Shown here in pieces: positions 1 through 9,658 of a DNA stretch of 64,000 nucleotides. The notes below the pieces were generated by a model, which was given only the letters and a program-made list of their open reading frames with translations, did not search any database and was not told the origin of the DNA. Within the stretch, counting starts at the first letter, position 1, and every line of letters begins with the position of its first letter. The translations under genes and the position numbers were made by a program. This DNA is from Mycobacterium sp. DL (GTDB taxonomy: Bacteria > Actinomycetota > Actinomycetes > Mycobacteriales > Mycobacteriaceae), in NCBI RefSeq assembly GCF_039729195.1, contig NZ_CP155796.1, positions 1,240,001 through 1,304,000 on the forward strand, given 5' to 3'.

Positions 1-288
1 TTCGACCTGATGGTCGCGGTGGCCGGAAAGACCGACGCCCGCAACGAGGAGATCCGGGCGATGCTGCAGTCGTTCATCGGCCGGATGAGCAGCGTGCCGC
101 CCTCGGTGTGGGGTGGCGCGGCCGCGGCGCGCTTCCGCGACGTCGTGGAACGCTGGAACGGTGAATCGCTCAGACTGCACGCGGCGCTGCAACGCATCGC
201 CGAGACCATCCGGGCCAACGAACGCCTGCTGCGGGAGGCGACCGACAGCCACTCGCAGCGCATCGGCTCCGTCGCCGGCAGCCTCTGA
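1..288 (+). CDS. esxU: ESX-4 WXG100 protein EsxU (5' truncated by window)
   Basis: Small WXG100-family protein, normally exported as a heterodimer with EsxT by the ESX-4 type VII system. The frame is open from base 1, and the first residues (FDLM) align inside known EsxU, so the true start is upstream; the ATG at 10 is internal. The W-x-G turn is visible (SVWGG, about residue 38 of the visible part) between two amphipathic helices. The stop is 12 bases before esxT, as in the M. tuberculosis Rv3445c-Rv3444c pair. Identification rests on recalled similarity and synteny. Confidence 0.88.
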   Translation, partial: FDLMVAVAGKTDARNEEIRAMLQSFIGRMSSVPPSVWGGAAAARFRDVVERWNGESLRLHAALQRIAETIRANERLLREATDSHSQRIGSVAGSL

Positions 289-300
289 GGAGAACCAGCG

Positions 301-597
301 ATGAACCCGACGCTTTCCTATGACTTCGGCGAGATCGAGTACACCGTCCGGCAGGAGATCCACTCGACGTCGACCCGGCTCAACGCGGCCCTCGACGACC
401 TCCGCGCCCAGATCGCCCCGCTGCAGGCGACCTGGACCCGGGAGGCGTCCGAGGCGTACCGCCTCGAGCAGGCCCGCTGGGAACAGGCGGCCGCGGCGCT
501 CAACGACATCCTGTTCAGCCTGGGCAACGCAGTCCGTGACGGCGCCGAGGATGTGGCCGCCACCGACCGCAGTGCCGCCAACGCCTGGGGCGTCTGA
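301..597 (+). CDS. esxT: ESX-4 WXG100 protein EsxT
   Basis: 98-residue partner of EsxU, predicted helix-turn-helix WXG100 protein secreted through ESX-4. An AGGAG ribosome site lies just before the ATG. The turn reads WTREASEAY, so the canonical W-x-G is W-x-R, which is also usual for EsxT of M. tuberculosis. No signal peptide is present. It is the last gene of the ESX-4 cluster and is followed by a strong hairpin. In M. tuberculosis the next gene would be rplM; here 19 kb of accessory genes intervene. Confidence 0.9.
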   Translation: MNPTLSYDFGEIEYTVRQEIHSTSTRLNAALDDLRAQIAPLQATWTREASEAYRLEQARWEQAAAALNDILFSLGNAVRDGAEDVAATDRSAANAWGV

Positions 598-616
598 GGA
601 CGCCCCGGCCCGAGTT

Positions 617-661
617 CTGTGCGGCCCCCGAAAGGAGGAGAGCCGATCGGGGGCCGCACAG
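617..661 (+). terminator. Perfect 15-bp inverted repeat after esxT
   Basis: Arms 617-631 and 647-661 are perfectly complementary over 15 bp, with a 15-nt loop. There is no T-tract, as is common for mycobacterial terminators. The loop contains AAGGAGG (632-638), an ideal anti-16S sequence that no nearby start codon uses. The most economical reading is the transcription end of the ESX-4 operon. Confidence 0.65.
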
Positions 662-772
662 TGCAACCCGGAACGAAAACCTGAGCAGGACCCGATCCGA
701 CCGGGCTGAACTGCGCAGACGCGCGCCGAAATGCGAGTTGTCAAGGCTTGGCCGCGGTTTGAGGATGTAGCG

Positions 773-868
773 ATGGACTTCCGGACCTATGCGGCGTTCC
801 TGCCCGCCACCTACACCACGGACATGATCCCGCCGACCAGCACGTGGTGACCCTGGCGGGGCCGGAAC
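773..868 (+). other. Upstream in-frame segment of the hydrolase, broken by TGA
   Basis: An ATG at 773 with a well-placed GAGG site (761-764) opens the same frame as the hydrolase that follows. It is cut after 25 codons by TGA at 848-850 (TSTW-stop-PWRGR), and the frame then continues without break into the hydrolase. Changing TGA to TGG would give one continuous protein. Either this is a nonsense mutation and translation restarts at GTG 869, or it is a short leader peptide, or a sequencing error. Confidence 0.5.
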
Positions 869-1690
869 GTGCACATCGCCCGTGCTGTCGTCCCGGATGC
901 CGCCGTTCGTGTCATGGTGATCCACGGCGGCGGTGGCTACAGCGGCGCGCTCTGGCCCGCGGCGGCCGTCGTGGCAGGCGAGGGTGTGGAGGTGCTCGCG
1001 CCTGACATGCCGCTCTACGGTGACACGGTCGAACACCACCCGTCCCGCGTCCGCTACGACGACTGGGTGGACCTGCTGTGCGACCTGGTGCGCACCGAAC
1101 GTGCCACCGATCCGCGGCCGCTGATCCTGTTCGGTGCCAGCCTGGGCGGCATGCTCGCCTATGAGGTCGCGGCCCGTACCGGGCAGATCGCCGCGGTGGT
1201 GGCGACGTGTCTGCTCGACCTGTCCGATCCGCAAGCCCGCGCCGCCGCCACCCGGTACGCGTGGATGGGCAGGCCCGCGCCTGCACTGCTCCGGGTGACC
1301 GGTCCCGTCCTCGGTGGGTTACGACTGCCGATCCGCTGGATGGCCGACATGATGAACATGAGCTCCGACCCGCGGCTGTCCACGCTGTGTGCCTCGGACC
1401 CACGCGGCGGCGGTGTCAGCGTTCCACTGGGCTTCCTGTCCAGCTGGATGGACTACCGCCACACCGCGCCGGAGTCGTTCGACGCCGCGCCGGTCACGCT
1501 CGTCGCCCCCGCGGCCGACAAATGGACCCCGCCGGAGCTCAGCATCCGCTTCCTGCAGCGTATTTCAGCACCGACCGACCTCGTCATGCTGGAGAACTGC
1601 GGTCATTTCCCGATCGAGGAGCCCGGTCTGGCGCAGTGCCGTGACGCGATGCGGACGCTGCTCACCCGGGTGGCGGCGCAAGCCGGTTGA
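869..1690 (+). CDS. Alpha/beta hydrolase, possibly 5'-truncated by a nonsense codon
   Basis: 273-residue alpha/beta-hydrolase fold protein from a GTG start. It shows an HGGGG oxyanion-hole loop (about 19-23), the nucleophile elbow GASLGG (Ser91), an acid candidate in APAADKW and a C-terminal catalytic His in ENCGHF. Substrate unknown. The GTG has only a weak ribosome site, and the same frame extends upstream to 773 apart from one TGA, so the intact ancestor was probably about 32 residues longer. It overlaps the convergent TetR gene by 29 bp. A role in the diol/glycerol island is possible but unproven. Confidence 0.75.
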   Translation: MHIARAVVPDAAVRVMVIHGGGGYSGALWPAAAVVAGEGVEVLAPDMPLYGDTVEHHPSRVRYDDWVDLLCDLVRTERATDPRPLILFGASLGGMLAYEVAARTGQIAAVVATCLLDLSDPQARAAATRYAWMGRPAPALLRVTGPVLGGLRLPIRWMADMMNMSSDPRLSTLCASDPRGGGVSVPLGFLSSWMDYRHTAPESFDAAPVTLVAPAADKWTPPELSIRFLQRISAPTDLVMLENCGHFPIEEPGLAQCRDAMRTLLTRVAAQAG

Positions 1691-2273
1691 CGGTGACCAT
1701 CAGCGCTTCGACGTCGAACCCGTGGCGGGTCATGACGCGGTGCAGTTGCGCATCGATCGTGTGAACCAGCATCTGGGCCGTCAACTCGACGTCGTCGCCA
1801 CCGCGGTCACACCGCTTCAGATGGAACGCGACCTCGTCGCAGATCCGGGCCTCGAAGGCGCGCATCTCGTCGAGTTCGGCGGAGTCCAGCGGCACGACCC
1901 GGTGCAGCAGGGCGTGCAGCGTGGGCCGGTCGCTGTGCAGCCCGACGATCGCCTCGAGCATCATGCGCATCGTCGGCTCGAACGGGGCGGCGTCGTGGCG
2001 CAGCTGGGCGAAGACCGCTGTCAGCCGGCGCTCCGCCTCACGCAGGTGTCGCTCGGCCACCGCGTGCAGCAGCGCGGCCTTGTCGGGGAAGTACTGGTAG
2101 AGCGTGCCGATCGACAATCCGGCGCGCTCGGCGATGCGGTTGGTGGTGGCGGTGAGACCCTCGCGCGAGAAGATCTGCGCGGCGGCTTCCACCAGCGTGT
2201 TCACGGTCTCCCGGGACCGCTGCTGGCGGGGTTTTCGCCGATTCGGTTCGATCCGGTCAAGTCTGCCCAACAA
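1662..2273 (-). CDS. TetR-family transcriptional regulator
   Basis: About 203 residues. The N-terminal TetR helix-turn-helix is clear ([32 protein letters not shown]), followed by a helical ligand-binding domain. The frame stays open to an ATG at 2387, but that start would overlap the divergent aldehyde dehydrogenase, so a TTG at 2273 (or 2270) is preferred; the start is uncertain. Divergent orientation suggests that it controls the aldehyde dehydrogenase-glpK unit, itself, or both. A perfect palindrome at 2321-2334 is a candidate operator. Ligand unknown; an aldehyde or fatty acid is plausible. Confidence 0.8.
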   Translation of the reverse strand: MLGRLDRIEPNRRKPRQQRSRETVNTLVEAAAQIFSREGLTATTNRIAERAGLSIGTLYQYFPDKAALLHAVAERHLREAERRLTAVFAQLRHDAAPFEPTMRMMLEAIVGLHSDRPTLHALLHRVVPLDSAELDEMRAFEARICDEVAFHLKRCDRGGDDVELTAQMLVHTIDAQLHRVMTRHGFDVEALMVTVNRLAPPPG

Positions 2274-2291
2274 TGCAACCGTGGTGCAACG
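2274..2291 (+). promoter_or_regulatory. Tandem TGCAAC element A, upstream of aldehyde dehydrogenase
   Basis: Two direct copies of TGCAAC(C/G) start 11 bp apart (2274 and 2285). After a 10-nt gap comes a mycobacterial -10 box, TAGGTT (2302-2307), so the element occupies the -35 region. The same 18-bp layout and the same gap occur before the luxR gene and before the dehydratase operon. A second symmetry, GCAACCGT/ACGGTTGC (2275-2282 and 2289-2296), overlaps it. Candidate activator site. Confidence 0.6.
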
Positions 2292-2320
2292 GTTGCCCGC
2301 GTAGGTTCGGTGACACACGA

Positions 2321-2334
2321 CACACAGGTGTGTG
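2321..2334. promoter_or_regulatory. Palindrome CACACA-GG-TGTGTG, candidate TetR operator
   Basis: Perfect 6-bp arms with a 2-bp centre lie between the -10 box TAGGTT and the aldehyde dehydrogenase start, downstream of the likely transcription start. A roadblock or operator for the divergent TetR protein fits this position. This is inferred from symmetry and position only. Confidence 0.4.
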
Positions 2335-2371
2335 CCGAGCAGAGACGCTGACGAAGACCAGGAGACTGACC

Positions 2372-3895
<1,524 letters not shown>

Positions 3896-3942
3896 CGAGC
3901 GCTCCAACCCCGGGCACCCAGGAACTCAGATGAAGGAGCAGC

Positions 3943-5460
3943 GTGGCTGATTTTGTCGTTTCCATCGATCAGGGCACCACCAGCACTCGCGCGATGGTCT
4001 TCGACCACGCGGGTGCGGAGGTCGGCCGACATCAACTCGAGCACGAACAGATCCTTCCCCAGGCGGGGTGGGTCGAGCACAGTCCGGTCGAGATCTGGGA
4101 GCGCACCTCCTCGGTGCTGACCTCAGTGCTCAACAGCACCAATCTGCAGCCGAGTGACCTTGCGGCACTGGGCATCACCAACCAGCGCGAGACGGCACTG
4201 GTGTGGAACAAGCGCACCGGACGGCCGTACTACAACGCCATCGTTTGGCAGGACACCCGCACCGACCGGATCGCCTCGGCGCTGGACCGTGACGGCAGAG
4301 GCGATGTCATCCGTCGGAAAGCCGGCCTGCCGCCGGCCACCTACTTCTCCGGCGGCAAGGTGCAGTGGATCCTGGAGAACGTCGACGGTGTCCGGGAGGC
4401 TGCCGAGAAGGGCGACGCGATCTTCGGCAACAGTGACTCGTGGGTGGTGTGGAATCTGACCGGCGGCCCGCGCGGTGGTGTGCACGTCACCGATGTCACC
4501 AACGCCAGCCGCACCATGCTGATGGATCTCGAGACGCTGGACTGGGACGATGAACTGTTGTCGTTCTTCAACATTCCCCGCCAGATGCTGCCGCGCATCG
4601 CGCCGTCGTCCTCGCCTGAACCTTATGGAATGACGTTGGCGACCGGACCGCTCGGCGGCGAGGTCGCGGTGACGGGCATCCTCGGTGACCAGCAGGCGGC
4701 CATGGTCGGGCAGGTCTGTCTGTCGCCCGGCGAGGCCAAGAACACCTACGGCACCGGCAACTTCCTGCTGCTGAACACCGGCGAGAAGATCGTCCGGTCG
4801 GAGAACGGGCTGCTGACCACGGTCTGTTACCAGTTCGGTGACGCGAAACCCGTGTACGCCCTTGAGGGTTCGATTGCCGTCACCGGATCGGCGGTGCAGT
4901 GGCTCCGCGATCAACTGGGCATCATCAGCGGGGCTGCGCAGAGCGAGGCGCTGGCCCGGCAGGTCGAGGACAACGGCGGGGTGTACTTCGTCCCGGCGTT
5001 CTCCGGCCTGTTCGCGCCGTACTGGCGCTCCGATGCCCGCGGCGCGATCGTCGGGTTGTCCCGGTTCAACACCAACGCGCACGTGGCCCGGGCGACGCTG
5101 GAGGCGATCTGCTACCAGAGTCGCGATGTCGTCGACGCGATGGAAGCCGACTCCGGCGTGCACTTGGAGGTGCTCAAGGTCGACGGCGGCATCACCGCCA
5201 ATGATCTGTGCATGCAGATCCAGGCTGACGTCGTCGGTGTCGACGTGGTCAAACCCGTTGTGGCGGAGACGACCGCGCTCGGCGCGGCCTATGCGGCCGG
5301 GCTGGCCGTCGGCTTCTGGTCGGACCCCGACGAGTTGCGGGCGAACTGGCAGGAAGACAAGCGCTGGACGCCCAACTGGTCCGAAGAGCAGCGGGCCGAA
5401 GGCTATGCGGGCTGGCAGAAGGCAGTGCAGCGCACCCTGGACTGGGTCGACGTTTCGTAG
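3943..5460 (+). CDS. glpK: Glycerol kinase
   Basis: 505-residue FGGY kinase that phosphorylates glycerol to sn-glycerol-3-phosphate with ATP. Typical GlpK signatures are present: [15 protein letters not shown] at the N-terminus, the substrate segment [17 protein letters not shown] and the adenosine motif [10 protein letters not shown]. The GTG start is preceded by AAGGAG at ideal spacing. It probably forms a transcription unit with the aldehyde dehydrogenase. Together with the facilitator at 6117 it points to glycerol as a substrate of this island, competing with or complementing the B12-dependent dehydratase. Confidence 0.95.
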   Translation: MADFVVSIDQGTTSTRAMVFDHAGAEVGRHQLEHEQILPQAGWVEHSPVEIWERTSSVLTSVLNSTNLQPSDLAALGITNQRETALVWNKRTGRPYYNAIVWQDTRTDRIASALDRDGRGDVIRRKAGLPPATYFSGGKVQWILENVDGVREAAEKGDAIFGNSDSWVVWNLTGGPRGGVHVTDVTNASRTMLMDLETLDWDDELLSFFNIPRQMLPRIAPSSSPEPYGMTLATGPLGGEVAVTGILGDQQAAMVGQVCLSPGEAKNTYGTGNFLLLNTGEKIVRSENGLLTTVCYQFGDAKPVYALEGSIAVTGSAVQWLRDQLGIISGAAQSEALARQVEDNGGVYFVPAFSGLFAPYWRSDARGAIVGLSRFNTNAHVARATLEAICYQSRDVVDAMEADSGVHLEVLKVDGGITANDLCMQIQADVVGVDVVKPVVAETTALGAAYAAGLAVGFWSDPDELRANWQEDKRWTPNWSEEQRAEGYAGWQKAVQRTLDWVDVS

Positions 5461-5466
5461 CCGGAT

Positions 5467-5865
5467 CTAGAGCGCCGCGACCCCGGCCTCGGCAACCGAC
5501 ACATCTTGCTCGACGCTGCCCGCGCTGACCCCGATGGCGCCGATCACGACGCCGTCCACGGTCAACGGGATGCCGCCGCCGAAGATCACCATTCCGCCCG
5601 AGGTCTGTTCCAGGCCGTACAGCTCGGCCCCGGGTTGAACGAGGGGCATGAGTGCGCTGGTCGGGGCGTTCATCAGAATCGACGTGCGCGCCTTGCGAAT
5701 CGAGATGTCGATGCTGGCCTTGATCGCACCATCCATGCGGACGAATGCCACCAGGTGCCCACCGTCGTCGACCACCGCGATGTTCATCGGTTGGCCGATC
5801 GCGTCCGCCTTCGCGGTCGCGGCGTCGATGACCGCCGAGGCGGCTGACAGGCTGATGGCGCTCAT
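5467..5865 (-). CDS. GlcG/HbpS-family haem-binding protein (PduO C-terminal-domain type)
   Basis: 132-residue DUF336 protein, the fold found in HbpS, GlcG and the C-terminal half of PduO. Characteristic parts are VVDDGGHLVAFVRMDGA, SIDISIRKARTS and the glycine-rich VIFGGGIPLTVDGVVIGAIGVSAG. GGAGG lies 7 nt before the ATG. In Salmonella PduO a domain of this type is fused to the adenosyltransferase; here the adenosyltransferase is a separate gene less than 1 kb away on the other strand. Likely a haem- or small-ligand-binding accessory of cobalamin adenosylation or redox; function not demonstrated. Confidence 0.8.
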   Translation of the reverse strand: MSAISLSAASAVIDAATAKADAIGQPMNIAVVDDGGHLVAFVRMDGAIKASIDISIRKARTSILMNAPTSALMPLVQPGAELYGLEQTSGGMVIFGGGIPLTVDGVVIGAIGVSAGSVEQDVSVAEAGVAAL

Positions 5866-6010
5866 GGTAGAACCTCCGAATAGGTTTTCCGACAGTGTGT
5901 TTGGCTGCGTGAGCCGGATTCGACGGCGATGCTCTGCCGGGGACGATGATAGTGCCCGCTGTGGGCCAGGGGCACGCAGACCCTAACCAAAAGCTCGCCT
6001 TCTGGACAGT

Positions 6011-6094
6011 AACCGGCCGGAACGTACAGATAACGGCCCACGGCCGGTTCACAAGCGAAAACACTTGTAGGGCAGATCAGGTGGAGTCCTGCCC
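6011..6094 (+). promoter_or_regulatory. Structured leader upstream of the glycerol facilitator
   Basis: The 250-bp gap before glpF holds three inverted repeats: AACCGGCCG (6011-6019) with CGGCCGGTT (6041-6049); ACAAG (6051-6055) with CTTGT (6064-6068); and GGGCAG (6070-6075) with CTGCCC (6089-6094). No tandem TGCAAC element and no convincing promoter were found, so this unit seems to be regulated differently from the other three transcripts of the island. Operator or RNA structure are both possible. Confidence 0.35.
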
Positions 6095-6116
6095 GGATCA
6101 AGAGAGGTTGTGGTCA

Positions 6117-6830
6117 GTGTCGAATGTCGACATCTTCGTGTGGGAGTTCTTGGGTACGGCCGTTCTGTGCCTTCTCGGCAGCGGCTCGGTGGCCTCGGTT
6201 GTCCTGAAGAACTCGTTCTCCCACGGCGGCGGGGGCGACTGGGTGGTCATCGTGCTGGGGTGGGGCTTCGGCGTGTTCGCCGGCGCGAGCATCGCCGCCC
6301 CGTCCGGAGGGCACATCAATCCGGCGGTGACGCTGGCGGTGGCCATCTCCGACGGCGTTCCGTGGTCATCGGTGCCGGTGTACTGGGGAGCTCAGCTGCT
6401 CGGAGCCTTCGTCGGTGCCTCACTGGCCTGGGCCGCGTTCAAACTGCAGTTCGACAAGATGGACGACAATTCGGGCACCCGCGGGATCTTCTGCACCTCC
6501 CCGGCGATCCCGAACACCCCGTGGAATCTGGTGACCGAGGCGATCGCCACCTTCGTCCTGGTGATCTGGGTGCTGACGAACCCCGAGGAGAACTCGGCAC
6601 TCGGCTTCGCCGCGGTGGCCTTCGTGGTGATCACGATCGGCTTCGCGCTCGGCGGGCCAACCGGATACGCCATCAACCCGGCTCGCGACCTCGGGCCGAG
6701 GATCGCCTATGCGCTGCTGCCGATCAGGGGCAAAGCGGGACCGAACTGGGGATACTCCTGGGTGCCGATCGTCGGTCCACTGATCGGTGCGGCCCTGGCC
6801 GCAGGGTTGGCGCTGGTGCTTCCGCTGTGA
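6117..6830 (+). CDS. glpF: MIP-family glycerol facilitator (aquaglyceroporin)
   Basis: 237-residue membrane channel with six hydrophobic segments and two NPA half-helices, GGHINPAVT and GYAINPARD. The Asp after the second NPAR is typical of glycerol-conducting members. The start is taken at GTG 6117 behind GAGAGG; TTG 6108 is an alternative, and the longer open frame upstream lacks support. It probably admits glycerol or small diols to feed GlpK and the dehydratase. It is followed after 13 bp by the adenosyltransferase gene, so the two are probably co-transcribed. Confidence 0.88.
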   Translation: MSNVDIFVWEFLGTAVLCLLGSGSVASVVLKNSFSHGGGGDWVVIVLGWGFGVFAGASIAAPSGGHINPAVTLAVAISDGVPWSSVPVYWGAQLLGAFVGASLAWAAFKLQFDKMDDNSGTRGIFCTSPAIPNTPWNLVTEAIATFVLVIWVLTNPEENSALGFAAVAFVVITIGFALGGPTGYAINPARDLGPRIAYALLPIRGKAGPNWGYSWVPIVGPLIGAALAAGLALVLPL

Positions 6831-6843
6831 GAGGTGGTGACAC

Positions 6844-7440
6844 ATGGCCGTTCATCTGACGCGGATCTACACCCGTACCGGGGACGCGGGCACCACCGCC
6901 CTGGGCGACATGTCGCGGGTGGCCAAAACCGACGTCCGGGTGGGCGCCTACGCGGACTGCGACGAGACCAACGCCGTGATCGGTGTCGCCATCTCCTCCG
7001 GTGGCCTCCGCCGTCGGGTGGCCGAGGTCCTCGGCATCATCCAGAACGACCTGTTCGACGTGGGAGCCGATCTGTGCACGCCTGTTGCCGAGGTCAACGA
7101 GTACGAACCCCTGCGCGTGACGGAAAAGCAAGTCGCGCAACTCGAATCGTGGTGTGACGAGTTCAATGCCACGCTGCCCAAGCTCACCAGCTTCATCCTG
7201 CCCGGCGGCACCCCCGCCGCCGCTCATCTACATCACGCCCGCACGGTGGCGCGGCGGGCCGAACGCAGCGCGTGGTGTCTGGCGCAAACGGCTGCTGTGA
7301 ACGACTGCGCACTGCGATACTTGAACCGGCTGTCGGATCTGCTGTTCATCCTTGCGCGCCACGAGAACACCGACGGCGATGTGCTCTGGCGGCCCGGCGG
7401 GGATCGGCGGACCTCCGCGGACGAAGAGACGGGACAGTGA
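6844..7440 (+). CDS. pduO: Cob(I)alamin adenosyltransferase, PduO type
   Basis: 198-residue ATP:cob(I)alamin adenosyltransferase, which makes the coenzyme adenosylcobalamin from reduced corrinoid and ATP. The family N-terminus is clear (HLTRIYTRTGDAGTTALGD, ATP-binding), as are the Arg/Glu-rich conserved helices RRAERSAW and LNRLSDLLFILAR. It corresponds to the N-terminal half of PduO. It lies between the glycerol facilitator and an OsmC gene and supplies the cofactor for the dehydratase encoded at 11.4-14.2 kb. The reductase partner (PduS type) is not present nearby. Confidence 0.92.
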   Translation: MAVHLTRIYTRTGDAGTTALGDMSRVAKTDVRVGAYADCDETNAVIGVAISSGGLRRRVAEVLGIIQNDLFDVGADLCTPVAEVNEYEPLRVTEKQVAQLESWCDEFNATLPKLTSFILPGGTPAAAHLHHARTVARRAERSAWCLAQTAAVNDCALRYLNRLSDLLFILARHENTDGDVLWRPGGDRRTSADEETGQ

Positions 7441-7875
7441 ATGAGCACCCGAGTATCAACCGTTGACTGGCAGGGCCCTCTGGTGGCCGGCACCGGCACG
7501 ATCGTGCTGGCGTCGTCCGGTCAGGGGACCTTCGACTATTCGCTGGCCACCCGTGCTGCCGACCAGGCCACCACGACATCACCGGAGGAACTGCTGGCGG
7601 CGTCGTACGCATCGTGTTACGCGATGCAACTTTCGGCGCTGCTCGACCCGGGTCCGGAGGAGAACCTCGCACTCCATGTGGAGGCGGTCGTCACCCAGGG
7701 CGGACCCGAGGTGGATTTCGGGATCACCGAGATCAACCTGCTGGTGCGCGCCCGCGGCCTACGTCGGTCAGACGAGGAGTTCGTCGAGACCGCCCGCACC
7801 GCATCGTCGGTGTGCCCGATCGGCCGCGCGCTGTCGACCGTGCCGGTCAGCGTCGACGCGGCGCTGAGCATCTGA
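7441..7875 (+). CDS. OsmC/Ohr-family peroxiredoxin
   Basis: 144-residue OsmC-type protein with the two redox cysteines in expected contexts, ASYASCYAMQL (about residue 60) and SSVCPIGRAL (about residue 121). Such proteins reduce organic hydroperoxides through a dithiol mechanism. The ATG immediately follows the adenosyltransferase stop, so the genes are co-transcribed and possibly coupled. A protective role while reactive aldehydes and radicals are produced is reasonable but inferred. It ends 11 bp from the convergent cobA gene. Confidence 0.85.
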   Translation: MSTRVSTVDWQGPLVAGTGTIVLASSGQGTFDYSLATRAADQATTTSPEELLAASYASCYAMQLSALLDPGPEENLALHVEAVVTQGGPEVDFGITEINLLVRARGLRRSDEEFVETARTASSVCPIGRALSTVPVSVDAALSI

Positions 7876-7886
7876 CCGACGCTCGA

Positions 7887-9023
7887 TCAGCCGACCTTCA
7901 CCTGGGTGGCTTCGTGGTGGGCGGCGTAACCGGGGACGAAGCCCGCCACCGCACCGATCACCGTCGTCGCCGGGGGTCCGATGCCGGCCCTGTGGGCGGC
8001 GCCGGCGATCGTGTCGAGCCTGCCCCGGACTTCGCGCTGGCTGGGTAGGCTGCCGTCGGCGATCACCGCAGCCGGTGTGTCGGCATCCATTCCGCCGCTG
8101 ATCAGCGCCCGGGTGATCGCGTCGAGGTTGGCCACGGCCATCATCAGGATGATCGTCGTGTTGGCCTGCGCGAGCGCCTCGTAGTTCACCGCCGACTGCG
8201 GGTGGTCTGGCGGCACGTGTCCGGAGATCACCGTGAAACCCTGGGTGAGGCCCCGGTGGGTGGCAGGGATCATCGCCGAGGCCGGTGCCGCGATCGCCGA
8301 GCTCACGCCGGGAATCACCTCCACGGGGACACCCGCACGCACACACTCGTCGACCTCCTCGCCGCCGCGGCCGAAGACGAACCCGTCACCGCCTTTGAGG
8401 CGCACGACCGTTGCGCCCGCCAGCGCATGGTCGATCAGCATGGCGTTGATCTGGAACTGCTCGGTGCGACGACCCCCGGGGATCTTCGAGACGTCGATGA
8501 TCTGGGCCCGCGGCGCGATCTCGGTGAGTGCGGCCACCGGCGCGAGCCTGTCGGTGACGATGACGTCGGCGGCGGCGATGGCGTCCCGGCCGGCGATGGT
8601 CAACAACCCCGGATGGCCGGGGCCGCCTCCGACCAGGGTCACGCGTCCCACGCCGGTATGCGCGCGGCCGAAGCGTGTCGGCGGCGGCGCCGCATTCGGC
8701 GGGTTGTCGCTGATGCACAGCACACCGCGTTCGCCTGCCGCGACGGTGATCGCGGCATCCCCGCCGGGACTTCCGGTGCACGCGAATACCAGTGCAGCCG
8801 AACCGATATCGGCCGGGGTGAACACCCGGCGGCAGATCGTGATCAATCCCCGGTCGGCCAGGTCCGACAGGTAGGCCCCCGGTTCCGGGGACACCACCGT
8901 CACCACCGCGCCCGCGCTGATCAAGGACCCGGTCGCGGTCATCGCCCGGCCGGAGGAGCCCACCACGGTGACCCGTCGACCCGCGACCGGCAGATCCACC
9001 GATATCGTCGATTCGGCCGTCAT
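7887..9023 (-). CDS. cobA: Uroporphyrinogen-III C-methyltransferase with siroheme-synthase-like N-terminus
   Basis: 378 residues. The N-terminal ~120 residues resemble the NAD-binding precorrin-2 dehydrogenase half of CysG (RRVTVVGSSGRAMTATGSLISAGA). The C-terminal half is the SAM-dependent SUMT domain, with VTLVGGGPGHPGLLT, VIVTDRL, VRLKGGDGFVFGRGGEE and PGVSSAIAAP. It makes precorrin-2, the branch point to cobalamin and sirohaem. The start ATG overlaps the bluB stop (ATGA). It is the last gene of a minus-strand set fhuF-luxR-bluB-cobA and supports local cobamide supply. Confidence 0.9.
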   Translation of the reverse strand: MTAESTISVDLPVAGRRVTVVGSSGRAMTATGSLISAGAVVTVVSPEPGAYLSDLADRGLITICRRVFTPADIGSAALVFACTGSPGGDAAITVAAGERGVLCISDNPPNAAPPPTRFGRAHTGVGRVTLVGGGPGHPGLLTIAGRDAIAAADVIVTDRLAPVAALTEIAPRAQIIDVSKIPGGRRTEQFQINAMLIDHALAGATVVRLKGGDGFVFGRGGEEVDECVRAGVPVEVIPGVSSAIAAPASAMIPATHRGLTQGFTVISGHVPPDHPQSAVNYEALAQANTTIILMMAVANLDAITRALISGGMDADTPAAVIADGSLPSQREVRGRLDTIAGAAHRAGIGPPATTVIGAVAGFVPGYAAHHEATQVKVG

Positions 9024-9658
9024 GCGCGCGCGCTGTCGTACTGCTCGTAGTGCACGACGCTCGAGAGCGGTGCCGGACTGCGCCAGCCGTGCCGTTCGAG
9101 GTCGGGAGTCACCTGCAACGAGGTCACCGGACCGACGCACAGCCACGCGATCGGCCTGATGGTCGCCGGAATCCCGAGCAGTTCCCGCAGAAACGGCTCT
9201 CTGAAGAACGACACCCAGCCGACACCGAGTCCTTCGGCGGTGGCCGCGAGCCACAGGTTCTCGATCGCCAGGCACACGGAGTACAGGCCGGCTTCGGGAT
9301 TGGTGTGCCTGCCCAGTACCGCCGGTCCCGCTCGGGTGGGGTCGTAGGTCACGACGATGCCGACCGTAGATTCGAGGATGCCCTCGATCTTGATCGTGGT
9401 GAAGGTCTGCGCACGCTCGCCGTCCAACGAGTCCTGGAAAACCCTGCGCTCGCCGAGGACATGGGTGTGAAAAGCCTTCCTGGTCCGTTGATCCCGGACG
9501 AGCACGAAGTCCCATGGTTGGCTCATGCCAACGCTGGGCGCGGTATGCGCCGCCCCCAGAATTCGGTCGAGTGCCTCCGGGTCTATCGGAGCGCCCGTGA
9601 ACTCGGCCCGCACATCGCGCCGACGGCCGATGACGTCGTACAACCCGGCTGAGGTCAT
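9020..9658 (-). CDS. bluB: 5,6-dimethylbenzimidazole synthase BluB
   Basis: 212-residue flavin-dependent nitroreductase-fold enzyme that fragments FMNH2 with oxygen to form 5,6-dimethylbenzimidazole, the lower ligand of B12. Matching features are RRRDVRAEF, SVGMSQPWDFVLV, the YDPTRAGPAVLGRHT region and the conserved GLGVGWVSFF. It overlaps luxR upstream and cobA downstream by 4 bp each. Its presence next to a B12-dependent dehydratase argues that DMB-type cobamide, rather than pseudo-B12, is wanted here. A generic nitroreductase is the alternative, judged less likely. Confidence 0.85.
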   Translation of the reverse strand: MTSAGLYDVIGRRRDVRAEFTGAPIDPEALDRILGAAHTAPSVGMSQPWDFVLVRDQRTRKAFHTHVLGERRVFQDSLDGERAQTFTTIKIEGILESTVGIVVTYDPTRAGPAVLGRHTNPEAGLYSVCLAIENLWLAATAEGLGVGWVSFFREPFLRELLGIPATIRPIAWLCVGPVTSLQVTPDLERHGWRSPAPLSSVVHYEQYDSARA

